Shown here piece after piece: positions 39,414 to 47,558 of a DNA stretch of 64,000 nucleotides; the first letter of the stretch is position 1; each line of letters starts with the position of its first letter. The DNA comes from Opitutus sp. (GTDB taxonomy: Bacteria; Verrucomicrobiota; Verrucomicrobiia; Opitutales; Opitutaceae). The notes beneath the pieces were generated by a model, which was given only the letters and a program-made list of their open reading frames with translations, did no database searches and had not been told where the DNA came from. The position numbers were made by a program, and so were the translations under genes. The DNA lies in contig JANPZY010000001.1 of NCBI GenBank assembly GCA_024707325.1, positions 124,001 through 188,000 on the forward strand, in the 5' to 3' direction.

Positions 39414-39884
39414 ATGAGTCACGAAAACTACATGCGCGAAGCGATCCGTCTGGCCGAGCAAGGCATGCGCGGGGGACGCGGCGGACCGTTTGGCTGCGTG
39501 GTCGTGCGGCGCGGCGAGATCGTCGGGCGCGGCAACAATCGCGTGACCTCCACCAACGACCCCACCGCGCACGCCGAAGTCGTGGCGATCCGCGACGCCT
39601 GCGCGAAGCTCGGCACATTCCAGCTCGACGATTGCGAACTCTACACCAGCTGCGAGCCCTGCCCGATGTGCCTCTCCGCGATTTACTGGGCGCGCATCCC
39701 GTCGATTTTCTACGGCAACACGCGCACCGACGCTGCCGCGATCGGCTTCGACGACGATTTCATTTACCAACAAGTCCCGCTCCCGCCCGAGCAGCGCACG
39801 CTCAAGATGGAGCTCTTCCTCCGCGACGAAGCGCAAGTTGCCTTCCGCGAATGGGCGGAAAAAACCGACAAGGTCCGTTACTGA
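39414..39884 (+). CDS. guaD: Guanine deaminase (CDA superfamily)
   Basis: A 156-residue zinc deaminase like B. subtilis GuaD. It has HAEVVAIRDA (zinc His and catalytic Glu) and CEPCPMCLSAIYWARI (zinc cysteines). It converts guanine to xanthine, the substrate of the XDH at the far end of the divergent operon. tRNA adenosine deaminase is less likely because of the purine context and the C-terminus. The stop codon is followed at once by array E. A shared divergent promoter region at 39317-39413 could couple it to the purine operon. Confidence 0.88.
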   Translation: MSHENYMREAIRLAEQGMRGGRGGPFGCVVVRRGEIVGRGNNRVTSTNDPTAHAEVVAIRDACAKLGTFQLDDCELYTSCEPCPMCLSAIYWARIPSIFYGNTRTDAAAIGFDDDFIYQQVPLPPEQRTLKMELFLRDEAQVAFREWAEKTDKVRY

Positions 39885-40047
39885 CCCGAGTCGGGACAAA
39901 GTGCGGCTCGAGTCGGGACTGAATGCGGACCGGGTCGAGCCATTGTCCGGACCGGGTCGAGCCAAGGTGCGTCCACGGTCGAGCCAAGGTGCGGACCGGG
40001 TCGCGACACGTTGCGGACCGGGTCGGGACCACGTGCGGACAAGAGCT
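39885..40047. repeat. 22-bp tandem repeat array E, 3' of guaD
   Basis: This is the cleanest array. Starting one nucleotide after the guaD stop, 22-nt units end at 39893, 39915, 39937, 39959, 39981, 40003, 40025 and 40047. In gene orientation the core is AGCCAAGGTGCGGAC followed by CGGGTCG, the reverse complement of arrays A-D, which follow minus-strand genes. It fills most of the gap to clpP. Confidence 0.88.
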
Positions 40048-40097
40048 TGCCACAGTCCACTTGCCAATCTGAGAGAGCCCGCACACTTTCGCGGCCT

Positions 40098-40748
40098 ATG
40101 CATTTCGCCAATCTTCAGCCCGGACTCGCCGCTCCCGCTCCCCGTCTCGACGACGACGATGACGACGAGCAGGAAGACAAGCAGGCGAAGAAGAACGCGG
40201 CCCCGGTCGCGATGCTGATCCAGAAGAAGTTTCTCGAGCAGCGGAAAATTTTCCTGTGGGGCGCCGTCACCGACGAATCCGCCAAGGATCTCACGGAGAA
40301 GCTCCTTTATCTCGAAGCCACCGATCCCGGCAAAGAGATCACGTTTTACATCAACTCGCCCGGCGGCTCCGTGACGGCCGGCATGGCGGTTTACGACACG
40401 ATGAAGCTCATCACCTCGCCGATCACGGTCGTGGTCACGGGCATGGCCGCGTCGATGGGTTCGATCCTGCTCTCCGGTGCGCCGAAGGGTCGCCGTCTGC
40501 TCTACCCGCACTCGCGCGTGTTGATTCACCAGCCGCTCATCTCGGGCCGCATGGTGGGTCCGGCGACCGACATCAACATCCAGGCCAAGGAAATGGAAAA
40601 GCTCCGCCAGGAGTTGAACCAGATCCTCGCCGATGCGTCCGGACAGCCGATCGAGCGCATCAATCAGGACACCGATCGCGATTTCTATCTCAACGCCAAG
40701 GAAGCGATCGCCTACGGCCTCGCGGACCGGATCGTGGACAAGGTCTGA
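40098..40748 (+). CDS. clpP: ATP-dependent Clp protease proteolytic subunit
   Basis: A 216-residue ClpP. ITFYINSPGGSVTAGMAVYD precedes GMAASMGSILL (catalytic Ser) and YPHSRVLIHQP (catalytic His); the Asp lies in INQDTDRDFYL. The N-terminus carries an acidic stretch (LDDDDDDEQEDKQ) not found in E. coli ClpP, which may be a propeptide or linker. Start at ATG 40098. clpX is not adjacent. The gene ends in a clear intrinsic terminator. Confidence 0.93.
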   Translation: MHFANLQPGLAAPAPRLDDDDDDEQEDKQAKKNAAPVAMLIQKKFLEQRKIFLWGAVTDESAKDLTEKLLYLEATDPGKEITFYINSPGGSVTAGMAVYDTMKLITSPITVVVTGMAASMGSILLSGAPKGRRLLYPHSRVLIHQPLISGRMVGPATDINIQAKEMEKLRQELNQILADASGQPIERINQDTDRDFYLNAKEAIAYGLADRIVDKV

Positions 40749-40771
40749 GTCGGACCAGCACTCTCTCGCGA

Positions 40772-40802
40772 AAGGCGGACTCTGCGGAGTTCGCCTTTTT
40801 TA
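40772..40802 (+). terminator. Intrinsic terminator after clpP
   Basis: AAAGGCGGACTC and GAGTTCGCCTTTT form a long stem (one mismatch) around TGCG, followed by a T run. It ends at the stop codon of the convergent TIGR03790-type gene and could act in both directions. Confidence 0.9.
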
Positions 40803-42431
40803 TTTCTCGGATTTCGCCGGAGCGTCTTCGACCTCGGTCCACTGCGCCGTGCGTTTCACGTCGGCGGCATCGGAAGCCGTCTGGCGCGCCTGACGCATCC
40901 ACGCCGAACGCAGCGCCCGCGGCACATCGAGCGCGAGCAGACGATCGAACGTCTCGAACGCGAGATCGGAGCGGCCGTTTTGCGCGAGCAACTCGGCCGC
41001 GCGCGCGACAAGCGCGCCTTCGGCCGGTTCGACGCGGGTGAGAAGCGGAACGAAGCCCAGCGCACGCGCCACGCCTTCGGTGTCCCCCGCCCTGTGGAGG
41101 CGTTCGGCAAGCGCGAGCGCGACGACGAGCGACGGCGTGTCTTTCTGCACCTGCCGCGCGAGGGCGAGCGCATCGGCGGCGCGTCCGGATTGCTCAAGCT
41201 CGATCATGCGCCGCACGACCAGATAAGCCGCGCGCGATGACGGCAGCTGCTCGCGCTCGCGCCATTGTTCGGCGAACGATTTGGCGAAGGGACGATAGAG
41301 CGGATCGCCGATGGCGACCGTCTGCCAACTGAGCACCGGCGCCGAATAGGTCGCGGCCTGGCCAAAGGTATCGCCACGCGCGAGCGACTTCAGGAGCAAA
41401 TCGGGACGATGCGAAAGCTGCAGATAAGGCTCGAAGACATTTCCCACCGTGGCCGTAACGCCGCGCGCGACGAGCGGGCCCACCCAGTTGGAACCGGGCG
41501 AGCGCACGGTCGACGCGGAATAGCTGTGGATGTGCACGGCAATCGCGCCGGTCGGGAAACGAAACTGCGGGAGCTGAAACGGGCCGTTGAGCGAGGCCGC
41601 ATACCAGCCGAGATAGAGCACGGGGGCATCGAAGCGCGCGCCGAGAGCGAAGGTGGATTTGGCGCGATCCACCGTGAGATCGAAGCGAAGCTGCTCGATT
41701 TGTTTCACGGCGGCTTCGAGCCAGCGATCGCCGTCGGGATGCACCCCGCCGATGTCCACGTAGGCGCGCCCCACCAGTCCGGTGCGCTCGGCCTCGATGG
41801 CGCGATCGATCAACCCGATCGCACTCTCGACTGTGGGACCGTCGAGCCGGGTCACGCGGACGATCTTGGCGAGCTCCAGGCGCGAGGGCTGGTCGCGGCG
41901 GAAGAGCGGATTACTGACGTATCCGGTGGTCGAATACGGCGACTGCGGCAGCAGCGCGAGTTCCGAGTCCACGGACGCGTTGTTGACGCGGAAGCTCGCG
42001 TTGAGCTTCGAACCGGCCGGGCCGACGAATTTGGCGTCGTGATTGATCCGAAGCGGCACACCGCGACAGATCACGAGATAGGCGATGCGATGGCCGGAGA
42101 TCGCGTATTTGCGACGGCCCATGTCGTCGTGCGCGCTCATCGGGATCGCATCGATCCACGCGTCGGCGACCAGTCGCTCGAGCAGCGGCGACCAGAGCGT
42201 TTCCACGAACTCCGTCCACGAAATCGACTCGTGCGTGGAAAGCGGGAGCGAAACGAGATTGGCCGGCGGCACGCCGCGCTGCTTCACATAGTGGCGCGCG
42301 ATCTGAAGCGAGCCGGGGTCCTTGCTGTTGGCGAGGACGATGACGCGATCGGCCTCGGACGCGGCGCGGAGAAGCGGCGCGAGCAGGCACAGTCCCAGCA
42401 GCAGCGTGCGGAATCTCCTCGGGAAACGCAT
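40800..42431 (-). CDS. TIGR03790-family exported protein
   Basis: A 543-residue protein with a signal peptide (FRTLLLGLCLLAPLLRA). It matches the TIGR03790 pattern known in Verrucomicrobia and relatives: IVLANSKDPGSLQIARHY, YLVICRGVPLRI, VLYLGWYAASLNGPF, AVHIHSYSASTVR and ATVGNVFEPYL. The C-terminal third is helical and TPR-like. The family has no established function. Start ATG at complement 42429-42431, with a GTG directly upstream as an alternative. It follows the S1/P1-like gene by 58 nt and is the last gene of the minus-strand run. Confidence 0.75.
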   Translation of the reverse strand: MRFPRRFRTLLLGLCLLAPLLRAASEADRVIVLANSKDPGSLQIARHYVKQRGVPPANLVSLPLSTHESISWTEFVETLWSPLLERLVADAWIDAIPMSAHDDMGRRKYAISGHRIAYLVICRGVPLRINHDAKFVGPAGSKLNASFRVNNASVDSELALLPQSPYSTTGYVSNPLFRRDQPSRLELAKIVRVTRLDGPTVESAIGLIDRAIEAERTGLVGRAYVDIGGVHPDGDRWLEAAVKQIEQLRFDLTVDRAKSTFALGARFDAPVLYLGWYAASLNGPFQLPQFRFPTGAIAVHIHSYSASTVRSPGSNWVGPLVARGVTATVGNVFEPYLQLSHRPDLLLKSLARGDTFGQAATYSAPVLSWQTVAIGDPLYRPFAKSFAEQWREREQLPSSRAAYLVVRRMIELEQSGRAADALALARQVQKDTPSLVVALALAERLHRAGDTEGVARALGFVPLLTRVEPAEGALVARAAELLAQNGRSDLAFETFDRLLALDVPRALRSAWMRQARQTASDAADVKRTAQWTEVEDAPAKSEK

Positions 42432-42489
42432 CACGCCGCGCAGCGTGGACAGCGTGGCGGAGCTTTTCGAGTCGCAATCGCGGCGCGCG

Positions 42490-43518
42490 TTACTGCGCCG
42501 CGGCGGTCTGGCGCTTGATCAACTGCGCGCGCAGATACGTATCCGGACCGGCGGTGCGCCAAGCGGTGATCCAAAGACTGGCGAGCATCTCGCCGCCGTT
42601 GAGAAACTGGCCCGTCATGAAATCCACCGCGACGGGGTCGGCAGGCGTTTTCTTGCGATCGAAGTGACCGTCCTTCTCGAGCTGATACAGCGGCTCGACC
42701 TGCGTGTGCTGGCGGAGCAGATAATCGAGCACGGCCTCGAAGATCGGATCGCGTCCCGTGGTGCTCCGAGTCGTGGCAAGGAGCGCACCGGGTCGGGCCT
42801 GCGGACGCAACGTGTCGATCCCGATGCCGGCGTGGCCGATGAAGCCGCCGTCGATCCACGCGTGAAATCCGTTCCAGCGCGTGTAGTTGTTGGGGTTGTC
42901 GCCGACCCAACCGTTGAAGTGCTCCGTGGTGTGCAGCGGCTGCGCGAGATCGCCGACGTAGTGGCCCATCACGCCCATGATGTAGAGGATGTTGGCGCGC
43001 GCGTTTTCCACCTCCTCGGGCGTGCCGAGATCCTCGAGCGCTTTCAGGTAAGAGAAACCGGATTTCAGCTTCCCGAACATCTCCGTGATCATCCACGGAG
43101 CGAAACCGCTCCACTCCTGCGAGTGATCCGTGTTCTTCGCGGGATTGATCGGCGCGAAGGCGTCCGCGTTGGCGGCACGACCGGCGGCATACTCCGCGAC
43201 GAATTGATAACGCAGCGGGCTGATCGTGCGGTGATCGAGACCGGCCTTGGCGAGGTATTCGAAGTCGCAGTAGTGATCGAGGCCGTTGCCGTGCTTGATC
43301 GGCAGATCCTGCACGTTACGCCAGCGATCGGGTTCGCCGGCGAGAAACGCGATACGCTCGGCGGCCGCGGGCTCGCGCACGAACGCGGGAAAATCGTCCG
43401 GCAGCCCCGCCAGCCCGAGCTGGTTCACGATGCGATGGCCTTCGTAATCCCACGCGAAAAGCGAGCTGCCCAGCGTGGCGGAAAGAACGACGACGGAGAA
43501 ACGTATCCAGTTTTTCAT
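42490..43518 (-). CDS. S1/P1 nuclease-like (zinc phospholipase C-fold) exported protein
   Basis: A 342-residue protein with a signal peptide (WIRFSVVVLSATLGSSLFA). The mature end would begin at or near AWDYEGHRIV, recalling the N-terminal Trp that binds zinc in S1/P1 nucleases. Further candidate metal ligands occur in GLDHYCDFEYL, MGVMGHYVGDLAQPLHTTEHF and NPNNYTRWNGFHAWID. The order of His/Asp groups fits the zinc phospholipase C/P1 fold. Nuclease, phosphatase or phospholipase activity in the periplasm is possible. Lies 12 nt after the amidase gene. Confidence 0.65.
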   Translation of the reverse strand: MKNWIRFSVVVLSATLGSSLFAWDYEGHRIVNQLGLAGLPDDFPAFVREPAAAERIAFLAGEPDRWRNVQDLPIKHGNGLDHYCDFEYLAKAGLDHRTISPLRYQFVAEYAAGRAANADAFAPINPAKNTDHSQEWSGFAPWMITEMFGKLKSGFSYLKALEDLGTPEEVENARANILYIMGVMGHYVGDLAQPLHTTEHFNGWVGDNPNNYTRWNGFHAWIDGGFIGHAGIGIDTLRPQARPGALLATTRSTTGRDPIFEAVLDYLLRQHTQVEPLYQLEKDGHFDRKKTPADPVAVDFMTGQFLNGGEMLASLWITAWRTAGPDTYLRAQLIKRQTAAAQ

Positions 43519-43530
43519 GACAGACGGGAA

Positions 43531-44670
43531 TCAGCGATGCGACGCCTCGATCGTCTTGGCGTATTTGACGATGCCGTCGGCGAGCGCGGCGGCGATCTGC
43601 TGGCGGTAAGCGGGCGTCGCAATCTTGCGCGCTTCTTCCTCGTTGGAGAGGAAGCCGGACTCCACGAGCACGCCGGGGCAATCGAGGCCGCGCAGCACGC
43701 CGAAGTGCGCGATCTTCTGGCCGCGATCGAAAACCTTCAGCTGCTCGATCACTTCCTGATGAATCCCGTGCGCGAGCGCGGAGCTCCACGCGTCGTAACG
43801 ATTGACCGGAGCGGCGGCGCGCTCGGTGTCGTCGGCCTGCGACGGGCCCCACGAGTTCGTCGAGCGCTGATACTGCGGCGCAAACGTGAAAATCTCGGCG
43901 CCCCGCGTGCGCGCGTCGTTGGGCAGCGAGTTGAAATGAATGCTGACGAAGAGGTCGGCGTTGGCGCGATTGGCGATGAGCGCGCGCTGGGCGAGTTCGA
44001 GTTTCACGTCCTCCGTGCGCGTGAGAACCACTTTGAAACCACGCGCCTCAAGCAGGCGCTCGAGTCGTTTCGCGACGTCGAGCGCGAAGCCCTTTTCTTC
44101 CAGGCCAAGCTTGGGATTGCGTGTGCCGCGGTCCACGCCGCCGTGGCCGGGATCGATCGCGATGATGCGCGGTTTGACGAGACGCGGACGCACCAAGTCG
44201 GGACGCAGAATCGGCAGGAGCCGGCGTTCGTAGTCGATGCGCGAGAGATGGAGCTTGCCCGAGCGCACCAGCACCGGTTCCCCCAGAAACATGCGCAGTC
44301 CGTCGACCGTGACCTCGCGGCTGCCGCCGTTGAGCTCCACGCGATGCCCGCGCCCGCTCAAGACCGACGGACGATTTCCGGAAGCGGCCGAATAGGTGAA
44401 GCCGAGCCGCGAAGCGATCTCGGGCAGACTGAGCAACGCCGTGGCGCTGGCCTCGGCGGAGGCGGCGGTCGATTTCTTTTTCGTCGCGGCCGCAGACGAC
44501 GATTTCTGAGGCGTGGTTGCGGGGCGGGATGGCGTCGCGGCCGGTGCCGAAGGCGTCGCCCCGGGGCGCGTGGGAGCAGCGCGGACGGGTTGTTGCGCCT
44601 GCGCGTCGAACGTCAGTCCCGCGCCGATGAGCGCAAGAACCACGGCGAACCGCGCGGCCATGGTGCGCAT
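43531..44670 (-). CDS. N-acetylmuramoyl-L-alanine amidase (Amidase_3)
   Basis: A 379-residue exported amidase. After a signal peptide (AARFAVVLALIGAGLTFDAQA) comes a low-complexity Pro/Ala/Thr/Ser linker to about residue 70, a small region with LPEIASRLGF and then the catalytic domain: IIAIDPGHGGVDRGT (zinc His), EKGFALDVAKRLERLL (Glu), VSIHFNSLPND (His) and GVLVESGFLSNEEEA (catalytic Glu). It cleaves amide bonds between muramic acid and peptide during cell separation. It starts 10 nt after infC; a second ATG three codons on (44661) is possible. Confidence 0.9.
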   Translation of the reverse strand: MRTMAARFAVVLALIGAGLTFDAQAQQPVRAAPTRPGATPSAPAATPSRPATTPQKSSSAAATKKKSTAASAEASATALLSLPEIASRLGFTYSAASGNRPSVLSGRGHRVELNGGSREVTVDGLRMFLGEPVLVRSGKLHLSRIDYERRLLPILRPDLVRPRLVKPRIIAIDPGHGGVDRGTRNPKLGLEEKGFALDVAKRLERLLEARGFKVVLTRTEDVKLELAQRALIANRANADLFVSIHFNSLPNDARTRGAEIFTFAPQYQRSTNSWGPSQADDTERAAAPVNRYDAWSSALAHGIHQEVIEQLKVFDRGQKIAHFGVLRGLDCPGVLVESGFLSNEEEARKIATPAYRQQIAAALADGIVKYAKTIEASHR

Positions 44671-44680
44671 GTCGCCCGCC

Positions 44681-45331
44681 TCAGCTCTGAGATTCTTCGG
44701 GCGCGGCCTCTTCGCCTTCGCTCTCTCCGTCCTCGTCGACGTGGAACTTGGGCTTGCGCTTGTTCTCAGGCAGCGGCGAAAGCATCACGTTGATGTTGCG
44801 GCCGAGGAGGCGGGCCTCCGAGTCGGGATGCCCCATGCCGGAGAGTTCGCTGACGGCGCGCTTGATGACGTCGAAACCGATCTCGGTGTGCGCCATCTCG
44901 CGACCGCGGAATTTGAGGCGGAGCTTCACCTTGTTGCCATGGGAGAGGAACTCCTCGGCGTGGCGGAGCTTGGTGTAGAAATCGTTCTGCTCGATGCGCG
45001 CGCTGAACTCGATCTCCTTGATCTTGCTCGCCGTGGCCTTCGAGTGGGAGCTCTTCTTCTGCTCCTCGTAGACATATTTGCCGAAGTCCATGATGCGGCA
45101 CACCGGCGGCGTGGCATTGGGCGCGACTTCGACGAGGTCGAGACCGACTTCGAGGGCGAGATTGATGGCCTTGGGAGTGTCGAGGACGCCGAGCTGCTTG
45201 CCCTCGGGAGAAATCACGCGCACCTGCGGAACTTTGATGCGGTGATTGCGGCGGATGGCCGCGAACGGATCGTTGTTGCGGCGATAATACGAACCGGGGC
45301 GTCCCCCGGATGAAGAAAACGAATTGGCCAT
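44681..45331 (-). CDS. infC: Translation initiation factor IF-3
   Basis: A 216-residue IF-3. The N-terminal domain has NHRIKVPQVRVISPEGKQLG and LDLVEVAPNATPPVCRIMDFGKY, and the C-terminal domain KVKLRLKFRGREMAH. An N-terminal Gly/Ser/Arg extension and an acidic C-terminal tail (EDGESEGEEAAPEE) are lineage additions. It starts with ATG, whereas many infC genes use AUU or AUC. rpmI and rplT do not follow; the amidase gene does. A 7-bp hairpin lies 28 nt upstream. Confidence 0.96.
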   Translation of the reverse strand: MANSFSSSGGRPGSYYRRNNDPFAAIRRNHRIKVPQVRVISPEGKQLGVLDTPKAINLALEVGLDLVEVAPNATPPVCRIMDFGKYVYEEQKKSSHSKATASKIKEIEFSARIEQNDFYTKLRHAEEFLSHGNKVKLRLKFRGREMAHTEIGFDVIKRAVSELSGMGHPDSEARLLGRNINVMLSPLPENKRKPKFHVDEDGESEGEEAAPEESQS

Positions 45332-45358
45332 CAATAAGGTTGGGTCTGGTGACTTAAG

Positions 45359-45385
45359 TCGGAGGGCTTTTCTCGCGTCCTCCGA
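45359..45385 (-). other. Leader hairpin upstream of infC
   Basis: In the minus-strand transcript TCGGAGG and CCTCCGA pair as a 7-bp stem with a 13-nt purine-rich loop, 28 nt before the infC ATG. No T run follows, so it is not an intrinsic terminator. It might affect infC translation or simply be structured leader. Confidence 0.3.
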
Positions 45386-45453
45386 ATGAAGACAATCTCT
45401 ATTTAGCAGGCGGAGCCGGAGAGGCGCGTCAGGGAACTTCCCTAACCGCGTGG

Positions 45454-45867
45454 TCAGACGCTGAAGCTTTCGCCACAGGAGCAGCTCGCCTTCGCGTTGG
45501 GATTGGAGAACTTGAAACCGCCCGAAACGAGCGCCGACGAGTAGTCCAAATGCGTGCCTTTCAGGTAGAGCGCGCTCTTGCTGTCCACCAGGACATCCAC
45601 GCCCGCCGTGCGCACGACGATGTCGCCACGCTTGGGCGTGGGGACGAATTTCATCTTGTAGCTCAGGCCGTTGCAACCGCCGCCCGTGATCGCGACCCGC
45701 AGGAAGCTGCCCTGCTGTTCGCGCGCGATGAGCGCCTCGACCTTGCGGCCGGCTGCGTCGGTGAGCCGGATGAGGTTTTCGTTGCCCGCACGGACGCCCT
45801 CCGGAAGCGCCGGAACGGCGGCAGAAACAGGTTCGGGAGTGGGAAGCGTGGCGGCGGAATCGGACAT
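45454..45867 (-). CDS. erpA: Iron-sulfur cluster insertion protein (A-type carrier)
   Basis: A 137-residue HesB/IscA-family carrier. The three conserved cysteines are in GGGCNGLSYKMKF and CSCGESFSV, with the typical VDSKSALYLKGTHLDY between them. An N-terminal extension of about 35 residues is Pro/Ala-rich. It delivers Fe-S clusters to target proteins. The name erpA is by analogy; iscA or sufA cannot be excluded because no isc/suf genes are near. Start at complement 45865-45867. It lies 11 nt after pdxA and 122 nt before infC. Confidence 0.85.
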   Translation of the reverse strand: MSDSAATLPTPEPVSAAVPALPEGVRAGNENLIRLTDAAGRKVEALIAREQQGSFLRVAITGGGCNGLSYKMKFVPTPKRGDIVVRTAGVDVLVDSKSALYLKGTHLDYSSALVSGGFKFSNPNAKASCSCGESFSV

Positions 45868-45878
45868 GAACCGCACGA

Positions 45879-46801
45879 CTATCGGCTACGTCGCGCTTTT
45901 ATCAAGCGCCGCGCCACGGAGACGGCGTTGGCGAAGCTCGTCGCGCTCGCCTTGCCCTGCCCCGCGATGCCGAATGCCGTGCCGTGATCCGGACTCGTGC
46001 GCACGAACGGGAGACCGAGGGTGACGTTCACCGCCTCGTCGAAATCCACCAGCTTCAACGGCGCGAGGCCCTGATCATGATAAAGCGCCACGATCACGTC
46101 GAACTCGCCGCGAGCCGCGCGCGCAAACAGCGTGTCGGCAGGTTGCGTGGACGAAACGCCGGGAAACTCCGCGCGAAGATGATCGAGCGCGGGATCGATG
46201 AAGCTCTTTTCCTCGCAACCGAGCAGCCCGCCCTCGCCCGCATGGGGATTGAGACCGCACACGCCGATCCGCGGCTGCGCGATGCCTTCCGCGCGCGCGA
46301 GCTGATCGGCCGCCGCGATCGTGCGGCGCAAGAGCTGCGGTCCGAGCAACTGCGGCACTTCGATCAACGGCACGTGCCACGTCGCGAGCACGACGCGAAG
46401 ACGTCCGCCGCAAAAAGCCATCACCGGCTCCCCGCCCCACCGCGCGGCGAAAAACTCCGTCTGGCCGGGAAACGCGTAACCGATGCTCGCGAGTTCGGCC
46501 TTGCTCACGGGACCGGTCACGACGCCGCAAAATTCTCCGCGCACGCAACCCTGCGCGGCGCGCTCCATCGCGGCCCACGCCACAAGCGCGCCTCCGGGGA
46601 GGGCTGGCCCGCGACCGGTTCGAACTCGTCGAGGCCAACGGCGATTTTCTCGGCCGCTGTATCCAGTTTTTGGATCCATCGGGCCGGACCGATGACCGCC
46701 ACATCCCGTGCCGCATCGCGGTTCGAGTCGAGCCACGATGCGATCACTTCCGGCCCAATGCCCGCGGGATCGCCGCAGGTGATGGCGAGCTTATCCGACA
46801 T
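45879..46801 (-). CDS. pdxA: 4-hydroxythreonine-4-phosphate dehydrogenase, one frameshift
   Basis: PdxA of the pyridoxal phosphate pathway, readable only with one frame change. The N-terminus (complement 46801) reads MSDKLAITCGDPAGIGPEVI. Near 46590 a missing G after CCGGAG moves the frame, and the protein continues CGVVTGPVSKAELASIG, CGLNPHAGEGGLLGCEE (metal-binding His) and VALYHDQGLAPLKLV, ending at 45879. All catalytic motifs remain, so sequence error is more likely than loss. It overlaps the lpxA end by 11 nt. Confidence 0.87.
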
Positions 46802-47555
46802 CCGCCTCCTCCAGCACCGCGTCGCGGCGGGGCCGTGCGATACCGCGCTTGCCCGTGGTGAAAAACTCCAGGAAACGCCGCGCCTGCTCGGACGAGTAGC
46901 GTCCCGATCCGAGCGCATCCGCTGCGATCGTGCGGATGTTGCCAGGCGTGAAATACACTTCGCGAAACGCGTCCTTCAGCTCGACGATCGTCGTGCGCGG
47001 AAAACCGCGACGGCGCAGGCCCACCAGATTGAGTCCGATGATTTCGTTGCGCTCGGCGGCCATCACGAACGGTGGCACATCCAGCGCGATTCGCGAACAA
47101 CCGCCCACCATCGCGCTCTCGCCCACGCGACCGCCCTGGTGAAACACCGCGCCGCCGCCAAGAAACGCGTTGGCACCCACGTGCACGTGGCCCGCGAGCA
47201 GCGCCGCATTGGCGATCACGACATTGTCGCCCACGACGCAATCGTGCGCGACGTGGCACGTGGCCATGAGAAAACAGTTCGCGCCCACCTGTGTCGCCGC
47301 GCCTTCGCGCGTGGAGCGGTGGACCGTGACGTGCTCGCGCACCGTCGTCCGCGCTCCGATGCGCACGGCGCTGTTCACGCGCGGATCGAAACGCAGGTCC
47401 TGCGGATCGCCGCCGAGCACCGCGTAGGGATGCACGACCACGCCGTCTTCGAGGACGCAGTGCCGCCCGATGAACGCACCGGCACGAATGTCGCAATCCA
47501 CACCCAGTTGCGCGCCGTCTTCGACGATCGCGGCGGGATGAATCTTCGTAGCCAT
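46791..47555 (-). CDS. lpxA: UDP-N-acetylglucosamine O-acyltransferase
   Basis: A 254-residue left-handed beta-helix acyltransferase. Hexapeptide repeats fill residues 5-190 (IHPAAIVEDGAQLG, VVIANAALLAGHVHVG); the catalytic His is in CHVAHDCVVGDN. The MVGGCSRIALDVPPFV and LVGLRRRGFPR segments separate LpxA from LpxD. It adds the first acyl chain of lipid A, showing that the organism makes lipopolysaccharide. It lies 3 nt after an unknown 211-residue gene and overlaps pdxA. Other lpx genes are not in the window. Confidence 0.94.
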   Translation of the reverse strand: MATKIHPAAIVEDGAQLGVDCDIRAGAFIGRHCVLEDGVVVHPYAVLGGDPQDLRFDPRVNSAVRIGARTTVREHVTVHRSTREGAATQVGANCFLMATCHVAHDCVVGDNVVIANAALLAGHVHVGANAFLGGGAVFHQGGRVGESAMVGGCSRIALDVPPFVMAAERNEIIGLNLVGLRRRGFPRTTIVELKDAFREVYFTPGNIRTIAADALGSGRYSSEQARRFLEFFTTGKRGIARPRRDAVLEEADVG

Positions 47556-47558
47556 GCT

